In this document: positions 16,325 through 24,583 of the stretch, piece by piece
How positions within the stretch are numbered: position 1 is the stretch's first letter
Layout: each line of letters begins with the position of its first letter
Origin: Alphaproteobacteria bacterium
GTDB lineage: Bacteria; Pseudomonadota; Alphaproteobacteria; Rhizobiales; Hyphomicrobiaceae
Assembly: GCA_018819265.1 (NCBI GenBank)
Contig: JAHJQI010000037.1
Location: forward strand, 1 to 35,847
Direction of reading: 5' to 3'
Length of the DNA stretch: 35,847 nucleotides
Position numbers and translations under genes: made by a program
Notes under the pieces: model-generated
Database searches by the model: none
The model's input: only the letters and a program-made list of their open reading frames with translations
What the model was told of the DNA's origin: nothing

Positions 16325-16927
16325 TCAACGACCAGGCTTGCGGAGCGCGGCGGACAACATGCGGCCAAGCACGTTATCCTTGCGGATAAAGTAGTGATAG
16401 AGCGCTGCGCCGATATGCATGGCGATCAACCCGAGGAGCGTCCAGGCGCCGAGTTTGTGGTATTCGAAGAGCGTCTCGGACAGCTTTTTGTCAGGAGCGG
16501 TCAGGGCAGGAAGGTCGAACAGGCCGAAGAGATTCAGCGCCGGGAACATCGATACGCCGAGGTAGCCGAGGATGGGAACCACCAGCAGCAGCCCGTAAAT
16601 CGCCCAGTGGTTGATTTCGCTGACGATGCGCTGCCAGGGTTCGATGGTTGGTTCCGGGTGCGGTGCGCCAGCGGTCAGCCGGTAGACGAGGCGGGCGATC
16701 ACCAGCAACAGGATGATGGCGCCGGAAAGTTTGTGGGCGGAGTAGAGATTGTTGGTGGTCGCATCCCAGATGTTCAACGCGCCGCCGCGATATGTCATGT
16801 AAAGGCCGACGGGGATCTGGATGGCGATCAGCGCCACGACGATCCAGTGGAAGGCGCGGGCGGCCGGGGTATAGACCTCGATCGCGCCCGAAGTCGTTTC
16901 AACGGTGGGGATGTTCGTCCTCGGCAT
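16325..16927 (-). CDS. Cytochrome b561 family protein
   Basis: A 200-residue, four-helix inner-membrane di-heme cytochrome b (bacterial cytochrome b561, CybB-like), transferring electrons between quinol and an acceptor. Candidate heme ligands are His27 (ARAFHW), His65 (YSAHK), His157 (FEYHK) and His171 (AMHIGA). The four membrane segments lie at about 25-45, 65-85, 108-128 and 160-180. It begins 27 bases after the stop of the RibD-like reductase on the same strand, so the two may be cotranscribed. Whether the pair belongs to the same pathway as the convergent glycosyltransferase genes is an inference from context. Confidence 0.92.
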   Translation of the reverse strand: MPRTNIPTVETTSGAIEVYTPAARAFHWIVVALIAIQIPVGLYMTYRGGALNIWDATTNNLYSAHKLSGAIILLLVIARLVYRLTAGAPHPEPTIEPWQRIVSEINHWAIYGLLLVVPILGYLGVSMFPALNLFGLFDLPALTAPDKKLSETLFEYHKLGAWTLLGLIAMHIGAALYHYFIRKDNVLGRMLSAALRKPGR

Positions 16928-16954
16928 CGTCAGTTCCTCGATCGCTTTGTTCTG

Positions 16955-17686
16955 TCAACGGGACAATTTCTCAAGACTTGCACGGGCTCCGGCCAGATCA
17001 CAATCGAAAAGGACGTCGCCGTCGACGAGCACGTGAACGCGGGTCGGCGGGCGCAAGGCCTGGTTTAGCTTCGCAACCGGCGCCAGTTCGATGCCGGTCT
17101 GTCCCGAACCGATGATCAATGGGGCCACCAGAACGTGCAGGCGGTCGACCGCGCCAGCGTCGATGAAGCGCGAAATGGTGAATGCGCCGCCCTCAACCAG
17201 CAGCCGTCTGTATCCGCGGTTGAACAGCTGCGTGACGATCTCCCTGGGGCACAGGCCGTTGGCGTTGCGTTGCATCGTCAGCACCGGGCAGGGCGACGTG
17301 GCGCTGCAATCCCCGGCGTTGATGGCGAGGACTTCGGCGCCGTCGTCCGCAAGCAGCCTGGCAGTCGCGGGCAAGCGGCCCGAAGGATCGATGACGACGC
17401 GGGCGGGCTGGCGTTTTCCGGGGGGGAGCGCAACGCGGCGGACATTCAAAAGAGGATCATCGGCTAACACGGTGCCGATGCCGACAACGACGGCGTCGAC
17501 CTCTGCACGCAGGCGGTGCAGGTGATCGAGGGCTGCATCGCGGTTGATCCAGCGGCTCTCGCCGGTCGCGGTCGCGATGCGGCCGTCGAGGGATTGGCCG
17601 AGTTGGGCAACCACGAACGGGCAGCCGGGGTTGGCGTCACGTATCGCGGCAAGGGAACTGGCGGCGTCATTGCTCAAGGTTGGCAC
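16955..17686 (-). CDS. RibD C-terminal (DHFR-like) reductase
   Basis: A 243-residue stand-alone RibD_C reductase without the deaminase domain. RibD_C enzymes use NADPH to reduce the ribosyl group of pyrimidine intermediates in riboflavin synthesis; relatives reduce pterins. Visible motifs: FVVAQLGQSLDGRIAT, DAVVVGIGTVLADDP, RVVIDPSGRLP, RRLLVEGGAFTISRFI and LIIGSG. The start is a GTG at 17686 with no convincing ribosome-binding site, and the 5' end overlaps no other gene. A stand-alone form beside a PTPS-like gene suggests reduction of a pterin- or pyrimidine-like intermediate rather than riboflavin synthesis, but that is inference. Confidence 0.87.
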   Translation of the reverse strand: MPTLSNDAASSLAAIRDANPGCPFVVAQLGQSLDGRIATATGESRWINRDAALDHLHRLRAEVDAVVVGIGTVLADDPLLNVRRVALPPGKRQPARVVIDPSGRLPATARLLADDGAEVLAINAGDCSATSPCPVLTMQRNANGLCPREIVTQLFNRGYRRLLVEGGAFTISRFIDAGAVDRLHVLVAPLIIGSGQTGIELAPVAKLNQALRPPTRVHVLVDGDVLFDCDLAGARASLEKLSR

Positions 17687-17801
17687 CCGGTGGCGGCGGT
17701 TTCGCCTCCGACTTAACCGGCTTGTGCGGCGCAGACAAGGAATTGGTCCGCAGCGGAGATGGCTGCGGCCTGATTGCGGTCACGGACAAGTTTGCGCGGC
17801 G

Positions 17802-18377
17802 CTATTCCTGGAGGATCAGGCGGCCATCGCGAATTTCAAAGCGGGACAGGCGGCTGAGGAAGGACATGCCAAGGAGCGTGCCGTCCATGGCGCCCTGTTC
17901 GGTGACGACGCCCTCGACATTGCGCACCGTGATGTCACCGAGGCGGACGCGCGACAACGTAACGGGCGCGACCTTGGCGATGCCGTTGGCTGTGCGGACC
18001 CGGTGCGTATAGTCATTCGAACTCAGCACAATGCCGGCGCGCCGGGCGTCTTCATGGCTCATTGCGACAACCGTCGCGCCGGTGTCGACCATGGCGCCGA
18101 CGCTGCGTCCGTTGATCTCGAGATCGGCGCGATAATGGCCGCTGCCGTCGGCCGCCAACTCGACGTAGCCTAGCGGGCGGCTGTTAGGGGCCTGGCTCAG
18201 GGCATTCGCCGATTTCACCGTCGCTGCGGCTTCGCCGTCCTGCGGCAGTTCGATGCCGAGAAGCGTCGCGGTGAAGCCTTTGACGGATTCGAAGTTGGCC
18301 ATGGCGTAGGCCAGCACGACAGCAACGACTGCCCAGCTCAAGATTTCGCCCATCAGCGTGCGGGTTGCACTCGTCAT
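17802..18377 (-). CDS. Membrane-anchored retropepsin-like aspartic protease (TIGR02281-like)
   Basis: A 191-residue clan AA aspartic protease with one N-terminal membrane anchor (about residues 12-30) and a single retropepsin-like domain. The catalytic motif is VDTGATVVAMS (Asp-Thr-Gly), followed by the flap-like RTANGIAKVAPVTLSRVRLG and the C-terminal LLGMSFLSRLSRFEI, the Leu-Leu-Gly-Met block of the TIGR02281 family. As a single-domain protease it must dimerise to form an active site. The domain probably faces the periplasm. It lies 49 bases downstream of a paralogue on the same strand, and is probably cotranscribed with it. Confidence 0.92.
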   Translation of the reverse strand: MTSATRTLMGEILSWAVVAVVLAYAMANFESVKGFTATLLGIELPQDGEAAATVKSANALSQAPNSRPLGYVELAADGSGHYRADLEINGRSVGAMVDTGATVVAMSHEDARRAGIVLSSNDYTHRVRTANGIAKVAPVTLSRVRLGDITVRNVEGVVTEQGAMDGTLLGMSFLSRLSRFEIRDGRLILQE

Positions 18378-18426
18378 ACTTTGCGCCCGGTGACTGGAAT
18401 CAAGCGCCGGGGCCGCAGGCCATGGC

Positions 18427-19131
18427 CTAGCTCCGGAGCGTCAGGAAATCGCCCGAGAACTCATAAGAGCGCAAACGTCTTAAAAAACTCATACCCAATA
18501 AGCTCTCGTTAAGACTTCCGGGCCTGGTGACGAGAGCTTCGATGTCTTCGAGGACGATGCCGCCGACATCGATCGAGCGCAGCCGGATGGGGGCGGCGAA
18601 GGTGGTTCCGTTGGCGGTGGAGACGGGGGCGGTGAAGGCGAGGCTCTTGACGTCGATGCCGGCGCGTTCGGCGTCGGCAGGCTTCAGGACAACCGTCGAT
18701 GCGCCGGTGTCGACGAGCAGGGTCGTGATCGCGCCGTTGATGGCGCCGCGCGCCACGAAGTGGCCATCCGAGCGGCGACGCAGACGAACGGCAATGTCGC
18801 CGCCGGGTTCAGTCAGTTGCTGGCTGGTGCCGGGAGGAGATAATTCGCCTGTGACGCGATAGGCGATATCGCCGAGTTCGCCGCGGTAGCTGTAGCCGGC
18901 GATCAGGAGGAGCATCAGTCCGGCCCAGATGCCAAGCTGCTTGAGCGACTGGCCGAGCCGGTTGGTGGTCCTAGCGAGCATCAACAGCGCGTAGAACACG
19001 AACATCGTGCCGGCTGCGATGAACATCCAGCGTTCGGTTCCGGAAAGTTCGGAAACGCTGCTGCCCTCGCCGGTGAGGAAATAGAACAGGGCGACGAGGA
19101 GGGCGAAAAGCAGGGCAAGCCAGCCGAGCAT
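18427..19131 (-). CDS. Membrane-anchored retropepsin-like aspartic protease, paralogue
   Basis: A 234-residue paralogue of the 17802 protein, with three predicted membrane segments (about 1-20, 35-53 and 66-83) and then a retropepsin-like domain carrying LLVDTGASTVVLKPADAERAG and the matching LLGMSFLRRLRSYEF near the end. The two copies share the order DTGA, ADAxRAGI, TANG, LLGMSF but differ in their membrane part, so they are an old tandem duplication. It is the first gene of the pair on the minus strand. The substrate is unknown. Confidence 0.92.
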   Translation of the reverse strand: MLGWLALLFALLVALFYFLTGEGSSVSELSGTERWMFIAAGTMFVFYALLMLARTTNRLGQSLKQLGIWAGLMLLLIAGYSYRGELGDIAYRVTGELSPPGTSQQLTEPGGDIAVRLRRRSDGHFVARGAINGAITTLLVDTGASTVVLKPADAERAGIDVKSLAFTAPVSTANGTTFAAPIRLRSIDVGGIVLEDIEALVTRPGSLNESLLGMSFLRRLRSYEFSGDFLTLRS

Positions 19132-19284
19132 GTCAGATCCTTGGCGTTGTCTCAGGGTTGCGGTTCGCGGCCGTCAAAGTGGGCGCCGCCGTGCGGTCAT
19201 GTGGGATATCATACCGCTGCCGGTGGCTGCTGCCCAGCAAACGACTTTCGGCCCTGGACGGCCGTTGCAACACGGCTGCCACAG

Positions 19285-20919
19285 TCAGGCGCGGGCGTAG
19301 CTTGGCGCGCGTGTCGATCGTTGCTCGGCGTGGGCCGGCGAATTGACGAGGCGCGGTCGGCGGGTCGAGACGTTTTCGCGATGCCGCTCAAAGCCGAAGG
19401 GCTGCAGCGGGCCGACGGCCTGCAGGACGCGCTTGGGCGGGATATAGACGATGGCTTCCGTACCCTTGCGCAGTTCGGAATGCAATTCGAAGCGCCCGCC
19501 GTGCAGTTCGATGAGGTTCTTGACGATCGGCAGGCCGAGACCGGTGCCGCCTTCCGCAGTCTGATGCGCCAAGGAGCCCTGGCCGAATGCCTGCAGGACC
19601 TTGGGGATCTCTTCCTTGGGAATGCCCGGGCCGGTGTCACGCACGCTGAGGCGTTGGCCACCCTCACTGGTGGGGTGGACGGAAACGAAGATGTAGCCGC
19701 CGCGCGGGGTGAACTTGAGAGCGTTCGAGATGAGATTGAGGCAGATCTGGCGGATGGCGCGCGGGTCGGCCCAGATCTGATCGAGACCGGGGGCGTAATC
19801 CTCGACGATTTCGAGACCCTTGCCTTGCGCGCGCAGCGCCAGCAGGCGGTTGCAGTCGTCGGCGATATCGGCGAGGCGCAGGGGTTCTTCGTGGAGGTCG
19901 TACTTGCCGGCTTCGATGCGCGAGAGATCGAGGATTTCGTTGATCAGATGCAGGAGATGACTACCGCTGGCATGGATGCTGTCGGCATAGTCGCGATAGG
20001 TGGCGTTCGGCATGGGACCGAGCACTTCCTGCTTCATGACCTCGGAGAAGCCCATGATCGCGTTGAGTGGCGTGCGCAACTCATGGCTCATCGTGGCCAG
20101 AAAGCGCGACTTGGCCTTGTTGGCGGATTCCGCCCTGCGACGGGCCTCGTCCGAGATCGACTTCTCCTCCTCGAGCTCGGCGATGAGCAGGTCCTTTTGC
20201 GAGCGGAACTCGAGCATTGCCAGCGCCGTCGAGTGCAGTCCGGCGGCGAGGAACACGAAATAGAGGTGAACGCCAACGGCCATCGACGCCAGCGCGTAAT
20301 AGAGCGGGTCGTTGACGAGAATGCCGAGCATGACGAGGCGACCGACGACGGCCGTCGTCATCGGGATCGTGCCGGCGTGCATGATCGGCATGATCGTCGA
20401 AGCGAACGTCATGCGGATTGCCAGGATCACGATCAGCATCGCGAAGATGAAGACGTGGGAGGAGAACAAAAGGGAATCGCTGGCGGTGGCGTAGTTCGAG
20501 ATCCCAACCAGCGCGAACCCGGCCCAGGTCATGCCGTTCAGCAACTCGGCGAAAACAAAGCGGCGGCGCCAGACGCGAATGTCGACGTCGGCCTGGCTCA
20601 AGGCTATGAAGCGGCGGCACAACTCCAGGAGGAAGACTTTGGAGGAGATGACGAGGACCAGCCAGAGGGCTGCTTCGAGCGGGGTCGCCCAAAGCATCGA
20701 GGCAATCGACAGGATGATCGAAAGCGCCGGCATGGTTGCGGCGGCCGCAATCTCGTTGCGCACGAACATCGAGAGAAGTTCGTACTCGAACTCCGGCTTG
20801 ACGGTCGAACCCGTCGACAATTGGGTGCGGATGGTGCGCAGTTGCTCGCTCGATCGCCTGCGCGCCTCGCGGCGGCCTCTCAGCCGAGCGATTTCTTCGG
20901 ATTTCACCGACTTATCCAT
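19285..20919 (-). CDS. Membrane-bound sensor histidine kinase
   Basis: A 544-residue sensor kinase. An N-terminal Arg-rich region is followed by about five membrane helices (roughly residues 58-225), a coiled coil (about 240-272), the HisKA H-box FLATMSHELRTPLN with His279, and a HATPase domain with NLISNALKFTP (N box), VRDTGPGIP (G1) and GGTGLGLPIVKNL (G2). It resembles the PleC/DivJ-type cell-cycle kinases of alphaproteobacteria in its catalytic half, but the input part lacks an obvious PAS domain. The C-terminal 50 residues after YIPP are Arg/Pro-rich. The ATG at 20919 is chosen because the longer frame to 21045 begins at TTG and adds an unremarkable segment. No cognate response regulator is adjacent. 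Confidence 0.9.
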   Translation of the reverse strand: MDKSVKSEEIARLRGRREARRRSSEQLRTIRTQLSTGSTVKPEFEYELLSMFVRNEIAAAATMPALSIILSIASMLWATPLEAALWLVLVISSKVFLLELCRRFIALSQADVDIRVWRRRFVFAELLNGMTWAGFALVGISNYATASDSLLFSSHVFIFAMLIVILAIRMTFASTIMPIMHAGTIPMTTAVVGRLVMLGILVNDPLYYALASMAVGVHLYFVFLAAGLHSTALAMLEFRSQKDLLIAELEEEKSISDEARRRAESANKAKSRFLATMSHELRTPLNAIMGFSEVMKQEVLGPMPNATYRDYADSIHASGSHLLHLINEILDLSRIEAGKYDLHEEPLRLADIADDCNRLLALRAQGKGLEIVEDYAPGLDQIWADPRAIRQICLNLISNALKFTPRGGYIFVSVHPTSEGGQRLSVRDTGPGIPKEEIPKVLQAFGQGSLAHQTAEGGTGLGLPIVKNLIELHGGRFELHSELRKGTEAIVYIPPKRVLQAVGPLQPFGFERHRENVSTRRPRLVNSPAHAEQRSTRAPSYARA

Positions 20920-21226
20920 CCGGTTCGCAGTTCCCAATTCGGGCGGTTCTTTATTATCGAATGCCGTGATTGCAGGAGATAGAATGACCAGTATTCCAAC
21001 TCCGACACTTCTTTGCCGAAGCGTCACCGCCGGAAAACCAGTCAAGTTTTTGTCTTCGTTCCGGATTCATAGCCGCTTGACGAACTGCACCCGGACTCCA
21101 AGCGTCCGATCCAAAACACGAGTCTGGCAACAGGATTCGATATCCTATCATTCGATGCCGGTTAATTTCTACCAAATTCACTAACTTATCGTTTATCAAA
21201 TTGATACAATCCGATATGGCAACATT
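20920..21226. other. Divergent intergenic region, kinase and thermonuclease promoters
   Basis: 307 bases, clearly more AT-rich than the flanking genes, especially 21150-21226 (ATTCACTAACTTATCG and similar), which is likely to hold the thermonuclease promoter. An ORF at 20984-21184 has a good AGGAG site before its ATG, but its 66-residue translation has no protein-like character and overlaps the upstream frame of the kinase; it is not called as a gene. Confidence 0.45.
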
Positions 21227-21745
21227 ATGAAACGGGCTTTACAACTCTTCAGCAGGCGCGGCGCATTGAAATGGGCCGGACTTGTGCTCGTTTTGATCGG
21301 TCTGTTGTTTGACGCTTTGAGGCCCGCCGGGCGGGTTGTGGATGTCGAGGGCACGGCGCGCGCTATCGATGGGGATAGCCTTCATGTTGCCGGCCGGGAA
21401 GTGCGCATGCAAGGCATCGATGCGCCCGAGGGCAGGCAATCCTGCCGTCGCGACGGCCGCGAATACGCGTGCGGGGAAGAGGCGCGCAAACTCCTGCAAC
21501 GCTTGATCGGAGGCGGGAAAGTCTTCTGCAAGGGCCTCGAAATCGACAAGCACGACCGACTACTCGCGTTGTGCAAGGCGGGTAACATCGACCTCAACCG
21601 GGAAATGGTAGCGCAAGGCTTTGCGGTGGCCTACGGCCGGTTTCGCGATGAGGAGAAAGCAGCGAAGACCGGCGGAAAAGGGCTTTGGGCCGGGGAATTC
21701 ACACCGCCCCGGGATTGGCGCAGGGAACGCAATATTGGGTTGTGA
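21227..21745 (+). CDS. Thermonuclease family protein (SNase-like, membrane anchored)
   Basis: A 172-residue staphylococcal-nuclease-like protein. An uncleaved or cleaved N-terminal hydrophobic segment (about 13-30) indicates export or anchoring. The SNase domain keeps the residues corresponding to Asp21, Arg35, Asp40, Glu43 and Arg87 of the S. aureus enzyme: AIDGDSL (Asp50), VRMQGIDAPE (Arg60, Asp65, Glu68) and DKHDRLLALC (Arg111), then VAQGFAVAYGRF. Extra Cys residues (Cys73, 82, 101, 116) are typical of periplasmic relatives with disulfides. It likely hydrolyses nucleic acid in the envelope with calcium. No start ambiguity; the ATG at 21227 follows an AT-rich leader. Confidence 0.92.
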   Translation: MKRALQLFSRRGALKWAGLVLVLIGLLFDALRPAGRVVDVEGTARAIDGDSLHVAGREVRMQGIDAPEGRQSCRRDGREYACGEEARKLLQRLIGGGKVFCKGLEIDKHDRLLALCKAGNIDLNREMVAQGFAVAYGRFRDEEKAAKTGGKGLWAGEFTPPRDWRRERNIGL

Positions 21746-22325
21746 TCAAAGAATGGGTGCGAAAGGTTCTGACTTTCGCCGTGCTGATAACAGAACAACT
21801 TATTACGATCCGGTAAATCGCGAAAAAAAGATCACGTATGGTCTATGATGTTCTCGGCTGTATTTTGACGGGCGGGCTGCTGAATTCCAAACCGACGCCT
21901 TTCTACCGGGACCGGGGTTGCGATCTATCTGGCGGATCAAAGGTGAGGTAACGATTATGAAAATCATAGGCGGCGCCTATTGAAGAGGCACGAATCGGGA
22001 TGTGGAATCGCCGGGCCGAGCCGGGGTTCTTTCTTGCTGTCGCCGAGGCCTTCCGCCAGCATCCCGGCATGAGCGAGCGGGAGGTCCCGCGTCAGAGAAT
22101 CGGGGAAGCCAACATGGAAAAGGCGTTGCAGCGTTTGCTGCGAGGCCGCTCGCGAGCGGGTAGCACGCGTCAGATGCGCTGCACGAGCGTCCGACCGGTA
22201 AGGAAAAAATCACCTCCCTGCGGCTTTTTGCGGCCGTCGCGCTTTGTTGCCTGTTCCCTGGGGAACAGACGATCTATCGTGTGTGCCCGCACTTTTGACT
22301 GGCAGGGTTGGACAGGACACAAACA
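21746..22325. other. Intergenic region without a supported gene
   Basis: 580 bases between thermonuclease and MBL genes. It starts with a small frame at 21753-21848 (31 codons, ATG, weak AAAGA site), whose translation is charged and contains Tyr-Tyr and DPVNREKK; it could be a small protein but has little support. The part up to about 21970 is AT-richer. The remainder has only open frames with no family features. No hairpin element was found. Confidence 0.4.
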
Positions 22326-23069
22326 ATGAAGCTGACCATAGTCGGCTCAGGCGATGCATTCGGCTCGGGCGGACGACTCCAGACGTGTTTTCATGTGGCG
22401 ACGGGGGAATTCAATTTTCTCATCGACTGCGGTGCGTCCAGCCTGATCGGGATGGAGCGAGCCGGACTGGATCCGGTAGGCGTCGACGCCATCTTCATCT
22501 CGCATCTGCATGGCGATCACTTCGCAGGTCTGATCTGGTGGGTGCTCTATGCCCGGCATGTGGAGAAGCGAACACGACCGCTCATCATCGTCGGGCCGCA
22601 GGGCATCGAAGCCCGCTATCTGACCACCGCGGAAGCGCTGTTTCCAGGCAGTACCGGAAAAGAGACCCACTTCGAACTCCAGTTCCACGAACACGATACG
22701 GCGGCGACGTTCGACTGGCGCGGGCTCAGCTGTTCGGCGATAGAAGTCTGTCATCCATCGGGCGCTCCATCGCACGGATTGCGCTTCGAATTCGGCGACA
22801 AGGTGCTCAGTTATTCCGGCGACACGGAATGGGTCGACGGGCTGTTTCAACTGTCTGAAGGTGCCGATTTGCACATCAACGAGTGTTTTGCCTACCAGCC
22901 TGGGCTGCGCTACCATACGAACTGGCTGGCGCTGCGGGAAAAGCTCGGCGATATCACGGCCAGGCGGATTCTTCTGACACATATGAGCCGGCCGATGCTG
23001 GCACACCTGCGGGACGTCGAGGAACCGCGCGTGATGATTGCCCACGATGGCCTGGTGATCGAGGTCTAG
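22326..23069 (+). CDS. MBL fold metallohydrolase (RNase Z-like)
   Basis: A 247-residue metallo-beta-lactamase fold hydrolase of the group related to RNase Z and phosphodiesterases. Metal-binding motifs: ISHLHGDHFAGL (His60, His62, Asp64, His65), a following CHPSGAPSHGLRFEF segment, YSGDTEW with the bridging Asp, and LLTHMS near the end. The start ATG at 22326 (MKLTIVGSGDAFGSGGR) gives the usual N-terminal strand; the longer frame from 22308 adds nothing. Substrate unknown. A degenerate hairpin element (23080-23143) follows the stop codon by ten bases. Confidence 0.93.
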   Translation: MKLTIVGSGDAFGSGGRLQTCFHVATGEFNFLIDCGASSLIGMERAGLDPVGVDAIFISHLHGDHFAGLIWWVLYARHVEKRTRPLIIVGPQGIEARYLTTAEALFPGSTGKETHFELQFHEHDTAATFDWRGLSCSAIEVCHPSGAPSHGLRFEFGDKVLSYSGDTEWVDGLFQLSEGADLHINECFAYQPGLRYHTNWLALREKLGDITARRILLTHMSRPMLAHLRDVEEPRVMIAHDGLVIEV

Positions 23070-23079
23070 CTAGATCATT

Positions 23080-23143
23080 CTCGAGCAACTTTATGCGATC
23101 GGGAAATCGCCTTCGGCGATTGCGTCAGATCAGATGTTGCTCT
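23080..23143. repeat. Decayed hairpin element, module A
   Basis: A 64-base near-palindrome beginning CTCGAGCAACTTTATGCG and ending CAGATGTTGCTCTTG. It is clearly homologous to module A at 25231-25296 but both CTAG ends are altered (CTCG and CTTG). It lies between the MBL and uracil-DNA glycosylase-like genes and ends just 14 bases before the latter's start codon. Confidence 0.75.
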
Positions 23144-23156
23144 TGCGGAAGGCGGG

Positions 23157-23801
23157 ATGGCGGATGGACGAAGCATGGCCGGCGGCAACGGCCTGAAGAA
23201 CCTTTGTCGTGAGATCAAGGCCTGCCGGCTTTGCGTGGAGCAGCCGGTCGGACCGCCCCTGCCGCACGACCCACGCCCCGTCCTGCAAGTCTCCAGAACT
23301 GCACGGATCGGCGTCTTCGGCCAGGCGCCGGGCGTCAAGGTGCATATAAGCGGTCGCCCTTTCACCGATCCTTCAGGTGTGCGGCTGAGATCGTGGATGG
23401 GGATCAGCGAGGAAGACTTCTACGATGCCGCGCGGGTCGCGGTGCTGCCGATGGGGTTTTGCTTTCCGGGCTACTCCGCGAAGGGTGCCGATCTGCCGCC
23501 ACGAAGCGAATGCGCCCCGCAGTGGCGCCAGCGCGTATTGGACGAATTGCCAAGCCTGCAGGCGGCGCTGCTGGTCGGCAGGTATGCGCAAGCCTGGCAT
23601 CTGGGGCCGCGCAATCGCAGAACATTGAGTGAGACGGTGGCCGGGTGGCGGCAGTTCGATCGCGAAGGCGGGCCGAGAATGGTTCCGCTGCCGCATCCCT
23701 CCTGGCGGAACAACGCGTGGCTCAAGCGCAATCCCTGGTTTGAAGCCGAACTGCTGCCGGATCTGCGTGCCCTGGTAGGCCGGATCCTGGGATCGTCTTG
23801 A
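23157..23801 (+). CDS. Uracil-DNA glycosylase family protein with probable Fe-S cluster
   Basis: A 214-residue uracil-DNA glycosylase-superfamily protein, presumably excising damaged bases from DNA. The motif-A-like GQAPG (residues 55-59) and the C-terminal motif LPHPSWRNNAWLKRNPWF, with the His of the motif C segment, are visible. Four Cys in the family-4-like pattern (Cys23-x2-Cys26 in CRLC and Cys102-x16-Cys119 in GFCFPG...SECAP) suggest a 4Fe-4S cluster. The ATG at 23157 is preceded by GGAAGG. The family annotation is safe; the exact family (4-like or related) and substrate are not. Confidence 0.88.
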   Translation: MADGRSMAGGNGLKNLCREIKACRLCVEQPVGPPLPHDPRPVLQVSRTARIGVFGQAPGVKVHISGRPFTDPSGVRLRSWMGISEEDFYDAARVAVLPMGFCFPGYSAKGADLPPRSECAPQWRQRVLDELPSLQAALLVGRYAQAWHLGPRNRRTLSETVAGWRQFDREGGPRMVPLPHPSWRNNAWLKRNPWFEAELLPDLRALVGRILGSS

Positions 23802-24023
23802 TCGGTTGACGAACTGGGGACGGTTTTAGTCGATGCCGTGAATTTGGTGTTGCGTAAGATCTATTTTTCGTACGTGATGTAATTTCGAGTCTCACGTCTA
23901 AAGACAATATTGCTTTATCTCAATGCTGCTTCGGCCGGATCACGCATATTTGGCTGGCTTCTTCAGAAATCGTCGGAGGATTGCCGATCCCAAAGCAGGT
24001 GCCGTTACAGAAAGGGGAGGTTG

Positions 24024-24518
24024 ATGCTCGATGAGATGGACATCAAGATTCTGCGTGTTTTGCAGGAGGACGCGACCCGGGCTGTCGCGGAGATTGGCAA
24101 GGAGGTCGGACTGTCGACCACGCCGTGCTGGCGGCGCATTCAGAAGCTGGAAGAGGCCGGCATCATCAAGCGCAAGGTCGCCGTGCTCGATCCGGAAAGC
24201 ATCAACGCCGGCGTGACGGTCTTCGTGCAGATCAAGACGGACCAGCACAGTAACGCGTGGCTGGAGCGGTTCCACGAGGCCGTGGTGGACTTTCCCGAGG
24301 TCGTCGAGTTCTACCGGATGGCGGGTGAGATCGACTATCTGATGCGCGTGGTAGTGCCGGACATCGCCGCTTACGACAAGTTTTACAAAAAACTGATTTC
24401 CCGGATAGAGATCGCCAAGGTGTCGTCGGTTTTCGCTATCGAGCAGATCAAATACACGACGGCGCTGCCGCTGCATTTCGCGCTTCCCGCCGGCAAGGGC
24501 AATCAAACCAAGCGCTGA
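24024..24518 (+). CDS. Lrp/AsnC family transcriptional regulator
   Basis: A 164-residue regulator. The N-terminal winged helix (DEMDIKILRVLQEDATRAVAEIGKEVGLSTTPCWRRIQKLEE) has the family HTH with the recognition helix STTPCWRRI, and the C-terminal RAM/AsnC domain (about 65-150) binds amino acids or related ligands and forms octamers. The start is ATG at 24024 immediately after AAGGGGAGG; a second in-frame ATG at 24036 is less well spaced. Nearby amino-acid genes (threonine ammonia-lyase and a beta-hydroxyacid dehydrogenase) could be targets, as inference only. Confidence 0.95.
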   Translation: MLDEMDIKILRVLQEDATRAVAEIGKEVGLSTTPCWRRIQKLEEAGIIKRKVAVLDPESINAGVTVFVQIKTDQHSNAWLERFHEAVVDFPEVVEFYRMAGEIDYLMRVVVPDIAAYDKFYKKLISRIEIAKVSSVFAIEQIKYTTALPLHFALPAGKGNQTKR

Positions 24519-24583
24519 AACGCGACGCCGGCGCCAGAAAGCGTGCCCGAACTGTTGCCCGATCCCGAAACGTGCACGCGGAT

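Noticed and set aside
19141..20982. 613-codon open frame antisense to the histidine kinase
   Set aside because: Low-complexity Glu/Gly/Asp/Arg-rich translation; the kinase has H, N, G1 and G2 boxes on the minus strand.
20984..21184. 66-codon ORF with a good AGGAG site
   Set aside because: The translation lacks any protein-like pattern and lies in the AT-rich divergent promoter region; kept only as a note in the intergenic feature.
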